From an uncultured Anaeroplasmataceae bacterium (lineage in GTDB: Bacteria; Bacillota_I; Bacilli_A; Acholeplasmatales; Anaeroplasmataceae), in assembly GCA_947629825.1 (NCBI GenBank), contig CANRFF010000003.1, positions 124,001 through 188,000 on the forward strand: DNA of 64,000 bases, given 5' to 3'. The position numbers and the translations under genes are program-made. Of the stretch, positions 47,935 through 56,233 are shown in pieces; position 1 is the stretch's first letter; each line of letters starts with the position of its first letter. The notes below the pieces were generated by a model. That model had not been told where the DNA came from and did no database searches. It worked only from the letters and a program-made list of their open reading frames with translations.

Positions 47935-48966
47935 ATGAAATACAAAATCAATATGCTTTCCAAAGCGGATAGTGTGGACGGACAAGGCGTGGGAAGTGCT
48001 TATATCGAACAGGTTCGTTTGGTTCGGGAAATGTTGTCCGACCAATTTGAAGTGGTGATCAATTCCCATAAAAAAGCGGATATCGTTCATGTTCATTCCG
48101 TCAATCTGGGATTTTATTTCCGTTTTCGGAAAAAGAAAGGCGCAAGGGTAATGTATTGCCACTTTCTGCCGGAGACGTTGGAAGGGTCGATTCATCTTCC
48201 GAAACTGTTTTTCTGGGTATTCAAAAAATATGTTCTTTCTTTTTATAAGAAAGCGGAACATCTGGTGGTCGTCAATCCGATTTTCATTGAAGATTTGGTA
48301 AAATTGGGGGTTCGAAGAGAACATATCCACTATATTCCGAATTATGTTTCCAAAGAAAATTTTTACCCTTTGTCTTCCTCGCAAATTCTTGAAATTCGAA
48401 AAAAATATCAGATTGATCCTGATCGTTTTGTCGTATTGGGGTGCGGTCAGGTTCAAACCAGAAAGGGAGTTCTGGATTTTGTGGAAGTGGCGAAAAAAAA
48501 TCCGGATAAGACCTTTGTATGGTGTGGCGGATTCAGTTTTGCCAAGATTACCGACGGCTACAAAGAATTGAAAGAAATTATGGATCATCCGCCGGTAGAG
48601 AATCTGAAGTTCTTGGGAATTATTCCCCGAACCGAAATGAATCAGATGTTCAATATGGCAGATTGTCTGTTTATGCCGTCTTATAACGAATTGTTTCCGA
48701 TGTCGATTTTAGAGGCGGTTTCATGCAACCGACCGGTCGTTTTGCGGGATTTGGAGTTATATAAAAATATTTTGTGGGATCAGTATTTGTCCGGAAATAA
48801 CAATGAGGAATTTTCAGAAATCATCGACCGTTTGGCTACCGATTCCGCTTACTATGAAGAAACGGTGAAAAAAGCCCAAACGATTGCGCAATATTATTCC
48901 AAAGAAAATGTTGCGTCTTTGTGGAGAGAATTTTATTTGTCTTTGGTTTCTCCATTGAAGAAATAA
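47935..48966 (+). CDS. GT4 glycosyltransferase, likely diglycosyl-diacylglycerol synthase type
   Basis: 343 residues from the ATG at 47935; ATG 47929 is too close to the binding site GGAAG. GT-B fold family 4: an N-terminal acceptor domain without signal peptide (KINMLSKADSVDGQGVGSAY) with basic/aromatic segments fit for membrane surface contact (FFWVFKKYVLSFYKKAEH), and the C-terminal nucleotide-sugar domain with GQVQTRKGVLDFVEVAK and the E-x7-E motif in MPSYNELFPMSILEAV. The pattern recalls the CpoA/alDGS enzymes that add the second sugar to glucosyl-diacylglycerol. Exact sugar is uncertain. Ends at a strong terminator. Confidence 0.8.
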   Translation: MKYKINMLSKADSVDGQGVGSAYIEQVRLVREMLSDQFEVVINSHKKADIVHVHSVNLGFYFRFRKKKGARVMYCHFLPETLEGSIHLPKLFFWVFKKYVLSFYKKAEHLVVVNPIFIEDLVKLGVRREHIHYIPNYVSKENFYPLSSSQILEIRKKYQIDPDRFVVLGCGQVQTRKGVLDFVEVAKKNPDKTFVWCGGFSFAKITDGYKELKEIMDHPPVENLKFLGIIPRTEMNQMFNMADCLFMPSYNELFPMSILEAVSCNRPVVLRDLELYKNILWDQYLSGNNNEEFSEIIDRLATDSAYYEETVKKAQTIAQYYSKENVASLWREFYLSLVSPLKK

Positions 48967-48970
48967 AATA

Positions 48971-49012
48971 AAAACTCTTTTGTAACAACATACATACAAA
49001 AGAGTTTTTTTA
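48971..49012. terminator. Bidirectional terminator between convergent genes
   Basis: 14-bp perfect stem AAAACTCTTTTGTA (48971-48984) / TACAAAAGAGTTTT (48995-49008) with 10-nt loop and T/A runs on both sides. It serves the glycosyltransferase gene (plus) and the gene ending at 49010 (minus). Confidence 0.92.
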
Positions 49013-49600
49013 TTTTGTTTCGATTTTTTGAAATATGTTTCTCATGACTTGTTCATCGTCTTCGTGATAAATTCCGTACTCCAACGCAATTTCATAGAAA
49101 ATGGATTCCATCGATTGAAATTCGATTTGATTTCGTTCGAAAATCGGATTGACAATATCATTGAGTAAGGGAAAATATACGTCCGGTACATTTTGTCTCT
49201 GATCCAAAAAATGATTGACGTTTTCAATGAAATCCAATAGCGGTTGAAGATCGGTTTTCGCAATCTGATGATTTTCCAACTCCGAAAGGAAATCGGTCGC
49301 ATACAGAAGAAGATTGATGGTTTTGGCACAGGATTCCATTTTCCGATCGTCTTTTTGGAATTGATAATCCAGAATGGTCTGAATCATATAAAAACCATCG
49401 TAAATGTAGTCGAACCCCGTTTCGAAAAAGAGTTGTTCATCGTCGGAAAGTTTTCTTTTTAACGATTGTTGATAGAAGAAATCCACAACGGCAATCACGG
49501 AAGTGAAACGGGAAATCGTCTGACTTTTATTAAAAATCAACGTGTGGATAAAATCTCTGTTTTCCGCCTTCCATTTGGCATAATCGGTAAATATATCCAT
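49010..49600 (-). CDS. Hypothetical helical protein downstream of lysS
   Basis: 196 residues, acidic, predicted mostly alpha-helical, no signal peptide or membrane segment, no motif that I recognise. It starts 8 nt after the lysS stop, so it is co-transcribed with it. Residues such as FFETGFDYIYDGFYMIQTIL and MESIFYEIALEYGIYHEDDEQ suggest a helical bundle. Function unknown. Confidence 0.75.
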   Translation of the reverse strand: MDIFTDYAKWKAENRDFIHTLIFNKSQTISRFTSVIAVVDFFYQQSLKRKLSDDEQLFFETGFDYIYDGFYMIQTILDYQFQKDDRKMESCAKTINLLLYATDFLSELENHQIAKTDLQPLLDFIENVNHFLDQRQNVPDVYFPLLNDIVNPIFERNQIEFQSMESIFYEIALEYGIYHEDDEQVMRNIFQKIETK

Positions 49601-49607
49601 ACGACCT

Positions 49608-51089
49608 CTAATTTCTGTTTTTATTGTGAGGGAATAAAATAATATCCCGGATATTGGTTTTTCCCGTCAACAACATCACCAATCGATCGATTCCGATCCC
49701 GATTCCACCGCAAGGAGGCATTCCGTATTCCAGTGCCTCGATAAAATCGGTGTCGATTTCGCAAGCCTCGTCATTTCCCAAATTTCTTTCTTTCAGTTGA
49801 TTTTCAAACCGTTCCAACTGATCGATCGGGTCGTTTAATTCGCTGAATGCGTTCGCATATTCCGTTCCGCCGATAAACAGTTCGAATCGATCCGTATATC
49901 GCGGATCTTGGTCGTTTTTCTTGGCCAGCGGAGAAATTTCAATCGGATGTCCGTAGAGTAATGTCGGTTGAACCAATTTATCTTCGCAGTATTTTTCGAA
50001 AAACGCATTGACGATATGTCCGACACCGGTAAAATGATTCGGAACTTCGATTTGATGTTCTTCGGCCAACTTTTTGGCTTCTTCGAACGTGTAGTGGTTC
50101 CAGAAGTCGACGCCACATTCGTTTTTAATGGCATCTACCATATGCAATCTTTCAAAGTGCGATACATCGTAAGTTGTACCGTCGAATTCCACGGTTGTCG
50201 TATTTAAAACTTCCATACATACGCTTCGGAAGAAGTTTTCCACCAAATCCATCATGCCTTCCATATCGGAATAAGCCAGATAGGCTTCCACTGTGGTGAA
50301 TTCCGGATTGTGCTTGGCGTCGACGCCTTCGTTTCTGAACAGTCTTCCGATTTCATAAACGGCTTCCATACCGCCTACAATCAGTCTTTTGAGTGGCAAT
50401 TCCGTCGCAATCCGCAAATAGAATTGCATTTCCAGCGTATTGTGATAAGTGATAAAAGGACGTGCGGCTGCCCCACCCAAAATCGGTTGAAGAACGGGTG
50501 TCTCCACTTCGACAAATCCTTTCTGATCGAAAAAGTGTTGTACGGCACGAATGATTTTCGGTCTTAAAAACGCAACTCTTTTGGATTCTTCGTTGACAAT
50601 CAGATCCACATACCGTCTCCGTCTGGTTTCTTCGACATCTTGTAAGCCGTGAAATTTTTCGGGAAGCGGTCGAATGGCTTTGGAAAGATGAGTGAATACT
50701 TTACAGCGGACGGTCAACTGTCCGGTGTTTGTCCGCATCATCGTTCCTTCGATTCCCACGATATCGCCAATGTCCGATTTGACAAAAATTTCATAATTTT
50801 CCTCACCCATCAATTCTTTGGAAAGATAACACTGAATGTCGGAAAACTTATCTGATATATTGATAAAACCGATTTTTCCCTGACGTCTTTTGGCCATCAG
50901 TCGACCGGCAATTTTCACGTTGAAATTCTGTTGATCCAATTCTTCTTTGGAGTAAGAATCGTATTTTTCGAAAATGGTTTGAGAGTTATCGCTCCGATCG
51001 AAACGTTGTCCGAATGGTCGGATTCCTTTTTCTTTCAAAAAATTGATTTTTTCAATGCGAATTCGCTCTTGTTCGGGTCTTTTTTCCAT
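49608..51089 (-). CDS. lysS: Lysyl-tRNA synthetase (class II)
   Basis: 493 residues from the ATG at 51087-51089, which has AGGAGG 6 nt upstream; a frame extension to 51104 is not needed. N-terminal anticodon-binding OB-fold (VKIAGRLMAKRRQGKIGFINISD) and class II motifs: motif 2 (FRNEGVDAKHNPEFTTVE) and motif 3 (GIGIGIDRLVMLL). Charges tRNA-Lys. Confidence 0.96.
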   Translation of the reverse strand: MEKRPEQERIRIEKINFLKEKGIRPFGQRFDRSDNSQTIFEKYDSYSKEELDQQNFNVKIAGRLMAKRRQGKIGFINISDKFSDIQCYLSKELMGEENYEIFVKSDIGDIVGIEGTMMRTNTGQLTVRCKVFTHLSKAIRPLPEKFHGLQDVEETRRRRYVDLIVNEESKRVAFLRPKIIRAVQHFFDQKGFVEVETPVLQPILGGAAARPFITYHNTLEMQFYLRIATELPLKRLIVGGMEAVYEIGRLFRNEGVDAKHNPEFTTVEAYLAYSDMEGMMDLVENFFRSVCMEVLNTTTVEFDGTTYDVSHFERLHMVDAIKNECGVDFWNHYTFEEAKKLAEEHQIEVPNHFTGVGHIVNAFFEKYCEDKLVQPTLLYGHPIEISPLAKKNDQDPRYTDRFELFIGGTEYANAFSELNDPIDQLERFENQLKERNLGNDEACEIDTDFIEALEYGMPPCGGIGIGIDRLVMLLTGKTNIRDIILFPHNKNRN

Positions 51090-51115
51090 AATAATCCTCC
51101 TCAAATCAATTTAAC

Positions 51116-51144
51116 ATTATAACATATTCCATAGGAAAAAACAA
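51116..51144 (-). promoter_or_regulatory. Promoter of lysS
   Basis: Minus strand TTGTTT (51144-51139), 17-bp spacer, TATAAT (51121-51116). The rest of the 51145-51313 gap shows no gene, T-box or clear terminator. Confidence 0.65.
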
Positions 51145-51313
51145 CCGAATGGAGCGTTAAAATCAAAGGAGAAAAGATTTGATCTTTCAAAACAAACGAA
51201 TCCAAGCGAAAAAAAGAAAATTCACAGCCTTTTCAAATGAAAAGATCCACAAAAATGAGCCGAGACGACCGAGAAAAAATCATTCAAAATGTCTGGTCAT
51301 GAAAAGAGCGTGC

Positions 51314-51745
51314 TTAGAATAATTCATAGATACTTTTCGGTCGCTCATACGGATGTCGCTTGTAATAGCGGTGTAATTGGATTTTTCTTTGAATATACGG
51401 ATAAAAAAACGGAATCGATGCTTTTTTGATCCAAAGAAACAATTTCTTTTTGACCGGTTGAAAAAGATCGGTGATTTTTCGATTGGTATCGATGATTTTT
51501 CGGTGAAAAAACTTTCGGGCAAGATAAATTCCCCATAAAAAAAACAGAAGATAAACACTGAGCAAAATGATATGATACCGATGAGAAACCCGAATCAAAA
51601 CGACCGCTATCGTCCCAAAGAAGAGAAGAGTTTTCGTCAGAAGAAGTCTTTTCTGATGAAAAAACAAGATTTGGTACACCAAATAGGTAAAGGCTCCTAA
51701 ATACAAACAAACCAGAACTTTGAAAAGATTATATAAGGATTCCAT
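51314..51745 (-). CDS. YabQ-like sporulation membrane protein
   Basis: 143 residues; three N-terminal membrane helices (LFKVLVCLYLGAFTYLVYQILFF, TLLFFGTIAVVLIRV, IILLSVYLLFFLWGIYLA) then a basic cytoplasmic tail. Assigned by context and pattern: it directly follows yabP, as in Bacillus where YabQ is needed for the spore cortex. Shorter than Bacillus YabQ (about 211). The ATG follows the yabP stop directly. Confidence 0.65.
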   Translation of the reverse strand: MESLYNLFKVLVCLYLGAFTYLVYQILFFHQKRLLLTKTLLFFGTIAVVLIRVSHRYHIILLSVYLLFFLWGIYLARKFFHRKIIDTNRKITDLFQPVKKKLFLWIKKASIPFFYPYIQRKIQLHRYYKRHPYERPKSIYELF

Positions 51746-52006
51746 TTATTGAAATAATCGTTTGAAAAATCCTTTTTTTTCAATAGGGCCTTTTTTGTTT
51801 TTCTTTTCAATGGATTCCACCGTTCCCGAAATTTTAATGGTATGATTATCCGAACTGACTTCTTTCAAAGCCAAATCGATTCCGTTCAATTCATAAACTT
51901 CATTGGAAATTTCCAGTAAAAATCGATGTTCCGAGAATTCTTTGATATTGGAAATATTGTTTACGGTCACTTCGTTGGGATATACGACAAAGTTAGCGGA
52001 AGACAT
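51746..52006 (-). CDS. yabP: YabP-family sporulation protein
   Basis: 86 residues from the ATG at 52004-52006 with GGGTGAT upstream; the TTG at 52036 has none. A small beta-rich protein matching YabP/YqfC: (VTVNNISNIKEFSEHRFLLEISNEV, then HTIKISGTVESI) and the C-terminal GFFKRLFQ, like GFFSKLF in Bacillus YabP. YabP is required for spore cortex formation in the mother cell. It is separated from rqcP by a terminator, so it should have its own, probably sporulation-specific, promoter. Confidence 0.78.
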   Translation of the reverse strand: MSSANFVVYPNEVTVNNISNIKEFSEHRFLLEISNEVYELNGIDLALKEVSSDNHTIKISGTVESIEKKNKKGPIEKKGFFKRLFQ

Positions 52007-52063
52007 GATAAAATCACCCAATTTACTATATGACAATGGGGGCGGAAAAAGACCGATATTTCC

Positions 52064-52092
52064 AAAGAAAAAAATGCCGTAAAAGGCATTTT
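52064..52092 (-). terminator. Terminator after rqcP (minus strand)
   Basis: Arms AAAATGCC (52071-52078) and GGCATTTT (52085-52092), loop of six; on the minus strand it exits into a T-run. The right arm overlaps the rqcP stop codon. Confidence 0.88.
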
Positions 52093-52345
52093 ATTTCTGT
52101 GTTTCGGAAATGAATTCATATAAAGCGGAGGCATTTTCTTTTTTTACGGAAGTCTCCAACGATACCACTTTGACGGTAACGGATTTATTTCCGAATTCGA
52201 TGGTAATCTCATCGTTGATTTTGATTTCTTTCGATGGTTTGGCGGAAATTCCGTTGACCAGAACTCGTTCGTTTTTGGCGACTTCTTTGGCAAGCGTACG
52301 CCTTTTGATCAAACGGGAAATTTTCAGATATTTATCCAATCTCAT
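52091..52345 (-). CDS. rqcP: S4-domain RNA-binding protein RqcP (YabO)
   Basis: 84 residues. The S4 domain fills the N-terminal part ([22 protein letters not shown]...GKPSKE-like [22 protein letters not shown]). RqcP works with RqcH in C-terminal alanine tailing of stalled nascent chains on 50S subunits. Its start overlaps the ftsH stop by 4 nt, so both are co-translated. Confidence 0.9.
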   Translation of the reverse strand: MRLDKYLKISRLIKRRTLAKEVAKNERVLVNGISAKPSKEIKINDEITIEFGNKSVTVKVVSLETSVKKENASALYEFISETQK

Positions 52346-54342
52346 TGTACATCATCGGAAGAAGTCGATTCGGCTTTTTCGGTGCCGGATTCTTCGGTAT
52401 TTGCCGGTTCGGCGGTCGATTCGGAAGCAGAAGATTCGGGAGCAGATTCTTTATTTTTTTCTTCCTCTTCTTTACGGTCGAACCAACCCAGTTTTCCCGT
52501 TGCGACAATTTCGTCGATATCGGATTTGGTTAATGTTTCCACTTTAATCAGATATTCTGCGATGGTTTTCAATAAGTCCAGATTCTCCGTGATGACTTTT
52601 TTGGCACGTTCATAACATTCTTCCACAATCCGCCGTGTTTCTTTGTCGATTTCCAAAGCGATTTGGTCGGAGAAGTTCTTTTCTTTCAGATAATCTCTTC
52701 CCAAAAAGACGCTTCCTTGCGGTTGTTCGTATTGAATCGGACCCAAGTCGGACATTCCGTATTCCGTAACCATCGCTCTGGCGATTTTGGTTGCCTGTTG
52801 GAAGTCATTGGAAGCACCGGTGGAAACTTCGTGAAAGTTGATTTCTTCCGAAACCCGTCCGCCGAGATATCCCGTGATGCGATCCAACAATGATTGTTTG
52901 GTTTCCAGATAGCGTTCCTCTTCCGGCAACATCAACGCATATCCGCCGGCAGCACCTCTCGGAATGATGGTTACTTTTTGAACGATATTCGCATTTTCCA
53001 GTTTCAATCCGATAATCGCATGTCCGGCTTCATGGTGAGCAATCAGACGTTTTTCGGCGTCGGTGATTTTTCTGGACTTTTTCGCAGGTCCCATCATCAC
53101 ACGATCCACCGCTTCGTCAATATCCTGAGTGTTGATGACTTTTCTGTTTTGTCTTGCGGCAAGCAGAGCGGCTTCATTCAGTAAGTTTTCGATATCCGCA
53201 CCGCTGAATCCGGGAATTCTTTGGGCGATTTCTTCCAATTTGACGGAAGGATCCAGATGTTTGTTTCGTGCATGAACTCTTAAAATGGCTTCCCGTCCCG
53301 TTACATCGGGATTACTGATGGTGATTTGCCGATCGAATCGTCCCGGTCTCAACAAAGCCGGATCCAGTACGTCCGGCCGATTGGTTGCGGCCATCACGAT
53401 GATTCCGATATTGCCGGTAAACCCGTCCATTTCGACCAATAATTGATTCAGTGTTTGTTCTCTTTCGTCATGTCCTCCGCCCATTCCGGCACCCCGTTGG
53501 CGTCCGACGGCATCGATTTCGTCGATGAACACGATACAAGGGGCGTTTTCTTTGGCGGTTTTGAACATATCTCTCACACGGGAAGCACCGACTCCGACAA
53601 ACATTTCCACAAAATCAGATCCGGAAATCGAGAAAAACGGAACGTTTGCTTCTCCGGCTACGGCTTTCGCAAGTAATGTTTTACCGGTTCCCGGAGGGCC
53701 GAACAGAAGAACTCCTTTCGGAATTCTTGCGCCGATTTCGGCATATTTTCTCGGATTTTTTAAAAAGTCGATGATTTCCACCAATTCCTCTTTTTCTTCG
53801 TCGCAACCGGCCACATCTTTAAACGTAACGGTTTTGCTTCTGGAAAGACGAGCCGTGGATTTGGCGAAATCGAAAGCCTTGTTGTTTCCTTGACTTCGGA
53901 ACAGGAAAATGAAGAATCCGATCATTAAAATATAAGGAATCAGGCTGACGACAACCGATAAAAAGACATTTTCGGAAAGTTGCTGCAGCGGAATGCTGAT
54001 GGCAGAAGTTCCGGTAGTCAATTCATTGAACTGGGCGGTAGTGATATTACAATAGAAAGATTCGTACCGATCGGAAGTATTTTTGATTTCTCCGTAAATG
54101 ACATACATTCCTTCATTGTAAGAAGAACCGCCACGCGGTCTTGCGTATAAAGTAGAGATATCGATATCTTCTTGATTCAAAGCCACCTGTAATTCCGAAT
54201 AACTTAATTCTTTCGGATTTTGTCGGGTCAGATTCTGAATCAACAGAATCACGCCGATGACAAGGAATATTACCAATAAGTAAAATAACCAATCCATTCT
54301 TTTTCGTGGTTTTGGTGTTTGATTTTCATTGTTATTTTGCAT
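52342..54342 (-). CDS. ftsH: ATP-dependent zinc metalloprotease FtsH
   Basis: 666 residues. Two N-terminal membrane helices ([18 protein letters not shown] and [19 protein letters not shown]) flank a small external domain. AAA+ domain with Walker A GPPGTGKT, Walker [12 protein letters not shown], second region RPGRFDRQI, and zinc site HEAGH. A Ser/Glu/Ala-rich tail of about 45 residues follows. Degrades membrane and regulatory proteins. AAGGAGGAA precedes the ATG; hpt ends 10 nt upstream. Confidence 0.96.
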   Translation of the reverse strand: MQNNNENQTPKPRKRMDWLFYLLVIFLVIGVILLIQNLTRQNPKELSYSELQVALNQEDIDISTLYARPRGGSSYNEGMYVIYGEIKNTSDRYESFYCNITTAQFNELTTGTSAISIPLQQLSENVFLSVVVSLIPYILMIGFFIFLFRSQGNNKAFDFAKSTARLSRSKTVTFKDVAGCDEEKEELVEIIDFLKNPRKYAEIGARIPKGVLLFGPPGTGKTLLAKAVAGEANVPFFSISGSDFVEMFVGVGASRVRDMFKTAKENAPCIVFIDEIDAVGRQRGAGMGGGHDEREQTLNQLLVEMDGFTGNIGIIVMAATNRPDVLDPALLRPGRFDRQITISNPDVTGREAILRVHARNKHLDPSVKLEEIAQRIPGFSGADIENLLNEAALLAARQNRKVINTQDIDEAVDRVMMGPAKKSRKITDAEKRLIAHHEAGHAIIGLKLENANIVQKVTIIPRGAAGGYALMLPEEERYLETKQSLLDRITGYLGGRVSEEINFHEVSTGASNDFQQATKIARAMVTEYGMSDLGPIQYEQPQGSVFLGRDYLKEKNFSDQIALEIDKETRRIVEECYERAKKVITENLDLLKTIAEYLIKVETLTKSDIDEIVATGKLGWFDRKEEEEKNKESAPESSASESTAEPANTEESGTEKAESTSSDDVQ

Positions 54343-54351
54343 AGTTCCTCC

Positions 54352-54888
54352 TTATTTAGAATAAATTTCTTCTTTTAAAACGCCGATATAAGGCAAATTT
54401 CGGTATTTTTCATTGTAGTCCAATCCATATCCCACGACAAATTCGTTGGGAACTTTTCCTCCTACGAAATCGGCATGAATCGGCAGAGTTCTCCGATCGG
54501 GTTTATCCAAAAGAACGCATAGCCGGACGCTGTTGGCACCTTTTTCTTTCAGTTGTCTGGAAACTTCGGATAATGTTCTTCCGGTATCCAGAATATCATC
54601 GACCAGAATAACGTCTTTTTGATAGACATCTACCGATAAATCATAATCGACGGACAGTTTCCCCGTGGATTCCGTTCCGTTGTAAGAAGATACTTTCATA
54701 TAAGCAATCGTGCAGTATAAGTCAACATTTTTCAAAAGGTCGCTCATAAACGGATGACATCCGTTCAAAAGCCCGACAAACAATGGTTCCCGGTCGGCAT
54801 ATTTTTCCGTGATTTCTTTTCCCAGCCGTTGAACCATTTCTTGAATTTTTTCTTCCGATACACAGATTTTTTTAATATCATTATGCAT
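54352..54888 (-). CDS. hpt: Hypoxanthine phosphoribosyltransferase
   Basis: 178 residues from the ATG at 54886-54888 (AGGAAG upstream); it overlaps the tilS stop by 8 nt. PRPP-binding motif VILVDDILDTGRTL and the C-terminal GKVPNEFVVGYGLDYNEKYRNLPYIG are typical. Salvages hypoxanthine and guanine. In Bacillus Hpt partners FtsH and TilS in the same order. Confidence 0.95.
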   Translation of the reverse strand: MHNDIKKICVSEEKIQEMVQRLGKEITEKYADREPLFVGLLNGCHPFMSDLLKNVDLYCTIAYMKVSSYNGTESTGKLSVDYDLSVDVYQKDVILVDDILDTGRTLSEVSRQLKEKGANSVRLCVLLDKPDRRTLPIHADFVGGKVPNEFVVGYGLDYNEKYRNLPYIGVLKEEIYSK

Positions 54889-56188
54889 TTTTGACTTCCT
54901 CACACACGAAAAAGAGTTCGCCTTGTGATTTTTGCTTGGCAACCTCTTGGCTTTTGGCAAACGGAACCACCCACAGAATCGTTCCGGTTGCGTCCGTTAC
55001 GATGGGAGTTTGTTGTCGCAGCAAAGCCGATAATTTGCGGTCGATCATCAAGCGCGAAACTTTTTTATTTCCATAACTCATTTTAATACAGTCCCCGTCT
55101 TTTCGATTTCTTACGAAAAAAGGCAACTTTAAATTATTATAACATAATTTTAAGTAGTTTGCATTATTTTGAGGTATTTTTTTTGAAAAATAAAACCGAT
55201 ATCGGTTCTGAAAAAGAATCTGTTGGTCAAGTTGAAGTTCCACTTCCGAAAAAAGTTCGTTTTTTTCTTTGCGAATCATCGCTTTGTCATATTCCCGAAC
55301 AAACGAAAAAGAGTTTTTCAAATCGATTTTTTGATTTCCGTAAGGTGTTTTCAACAACTCATAACAAGACAACAATATTTTTTGGTTTTTCGGAATTTCG
55401 TTTTTTTCAAACAACAGACACAAAATGTCTTTCCGAACGGCAATCGGCTCTTGGAAAAAAGAACAGACGTCAATAATATTTTGGTTTTCATCGAGATATT
55501 TTATACTGTGAGAACGGATAAAAGAAAAGGCTTCTTTGACCTGAACGGAAAACTCCTGAACTTTTTCGATATTGAAAGAAAACCCTTTGAGAACCGGAAG
55601 CAGATGATGTCGGATCCGGTTTCGTAAATAATCGTCTTTCTGATTCGATGAATCTTCGAAATAGATCAGATGATTTTCGAAAGCATAATCGTAAATTTCT
55701 TTTTTGGTCAGACATAAAAAAGGTCTGGCGATTTTCAAAGAATCGTTTTCCTGTAAAACGGAAAGCCCGCCATATCCGTATAAATTGGACCCTTGCATCA
55801 AACGCATCAATATGGTTTCCATCTGATCATCCAGATGATGAGCCGTCGCAATCCAAGGAGTATGATATTTTTCCGCAACCTGACGGAAAAAACGATATCG
55901 GGCATAGTGGGCGTCATTGTGGAAATTCGTCAGATCCGTATGGTAATAAGAACACAACTCGAAAGGAATATGCAATTCATCGGCAAAAAGGCGCATTTGG
56001 CGTTCCTCTTCTGCGGATTCCATGCGCTGATGATGATTGACATGGGCAAGAATGACTTGATAACCCAGTTGATGTAGTAAATAAAGCAAAGTTACCGAAT
56101 CGACTCCGCCGGATGTTGCGACAACAATGGGCGAAGAAAAATCGAATAAGTGCTGTTCGTCAATGAAGCGTTGAACTTTTTGTTGCAT
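54881..56188 (-). CDS. tilS: tRNA(Ile)-lysidine synthase
   Basis: 435 residues. The PP-loop SGGVDSVTLLYLL and the HHLDDQMETILMRLMQGS region bind ATP and tRNA; a C-terminal domain (LPFFVRNRKDGDCIKMS, KKVSRLMIDRKL) follows. Converts C34 of the AUA-reading tRNA-Ile to lysidine. AGGTGATG precedes the ATG. Confidence 0.95.
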   Translation of the reverse strand: MQQKVQRFIDEQHLFDFSSPIVVATSGGVDSVTLLYLLHQLGYQVILAHVNHHQRMESAEEERQMRLFADELHIPFELCSYYHTDLTNFHNDAHYARYRFFRQVAEKYHTPWIATAHHLDDQMETILMRLMQGSNLYGYGGLSVLQENDSLKIARPFLCLTKKEIYDYAFENHLIYFEDSSNQKDDYLRNRIRHHLLPVLKGFSFNIEKVQEFSVQVKEAFSFIRSHSIKYLDENQNIIDVCSFFQEPIAVRKDILCLLFEKNEIPKNQKILLSCYELLKTPYGNQKIDLKNSFSFVREYDKAMIRKEKNELFSEVELQLDQQILFQNRYRFYFSKKIPQNNANYLKLCYNNLKLPFFVRNRKDGDCIKMSYGNKKVSRLMIDRKLSALLRQQTPIVTDATGTILWVVPFAKSQEVAKQKSQGELFFVCEEVKNA

Positions 56189-56205
56189 ATAGCATCACCT
56201 TTGCT

Positions 56206-56233
56206 ATTTTACCATATTTTTCCTTTTTATCAA
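56206..56233 (-). promoter_or_regulatory. Promoter for tilS-hpt-ftsH-rqcP
   Basis: Minus strand TTGATA (56233-56228), 16-bp spacer, TAAAAT (56211-56206); it overlaps the end of spoIIE. Confidence 0.5.

Noticed and set aside
52007-52060. Sigma-E-like promoter (CATATAGT) ahead of yabP
   Set aside because: The -10-like octamer is plausible, but no matching -35 lies 13-15 bp upstream; evidence too weak to list.
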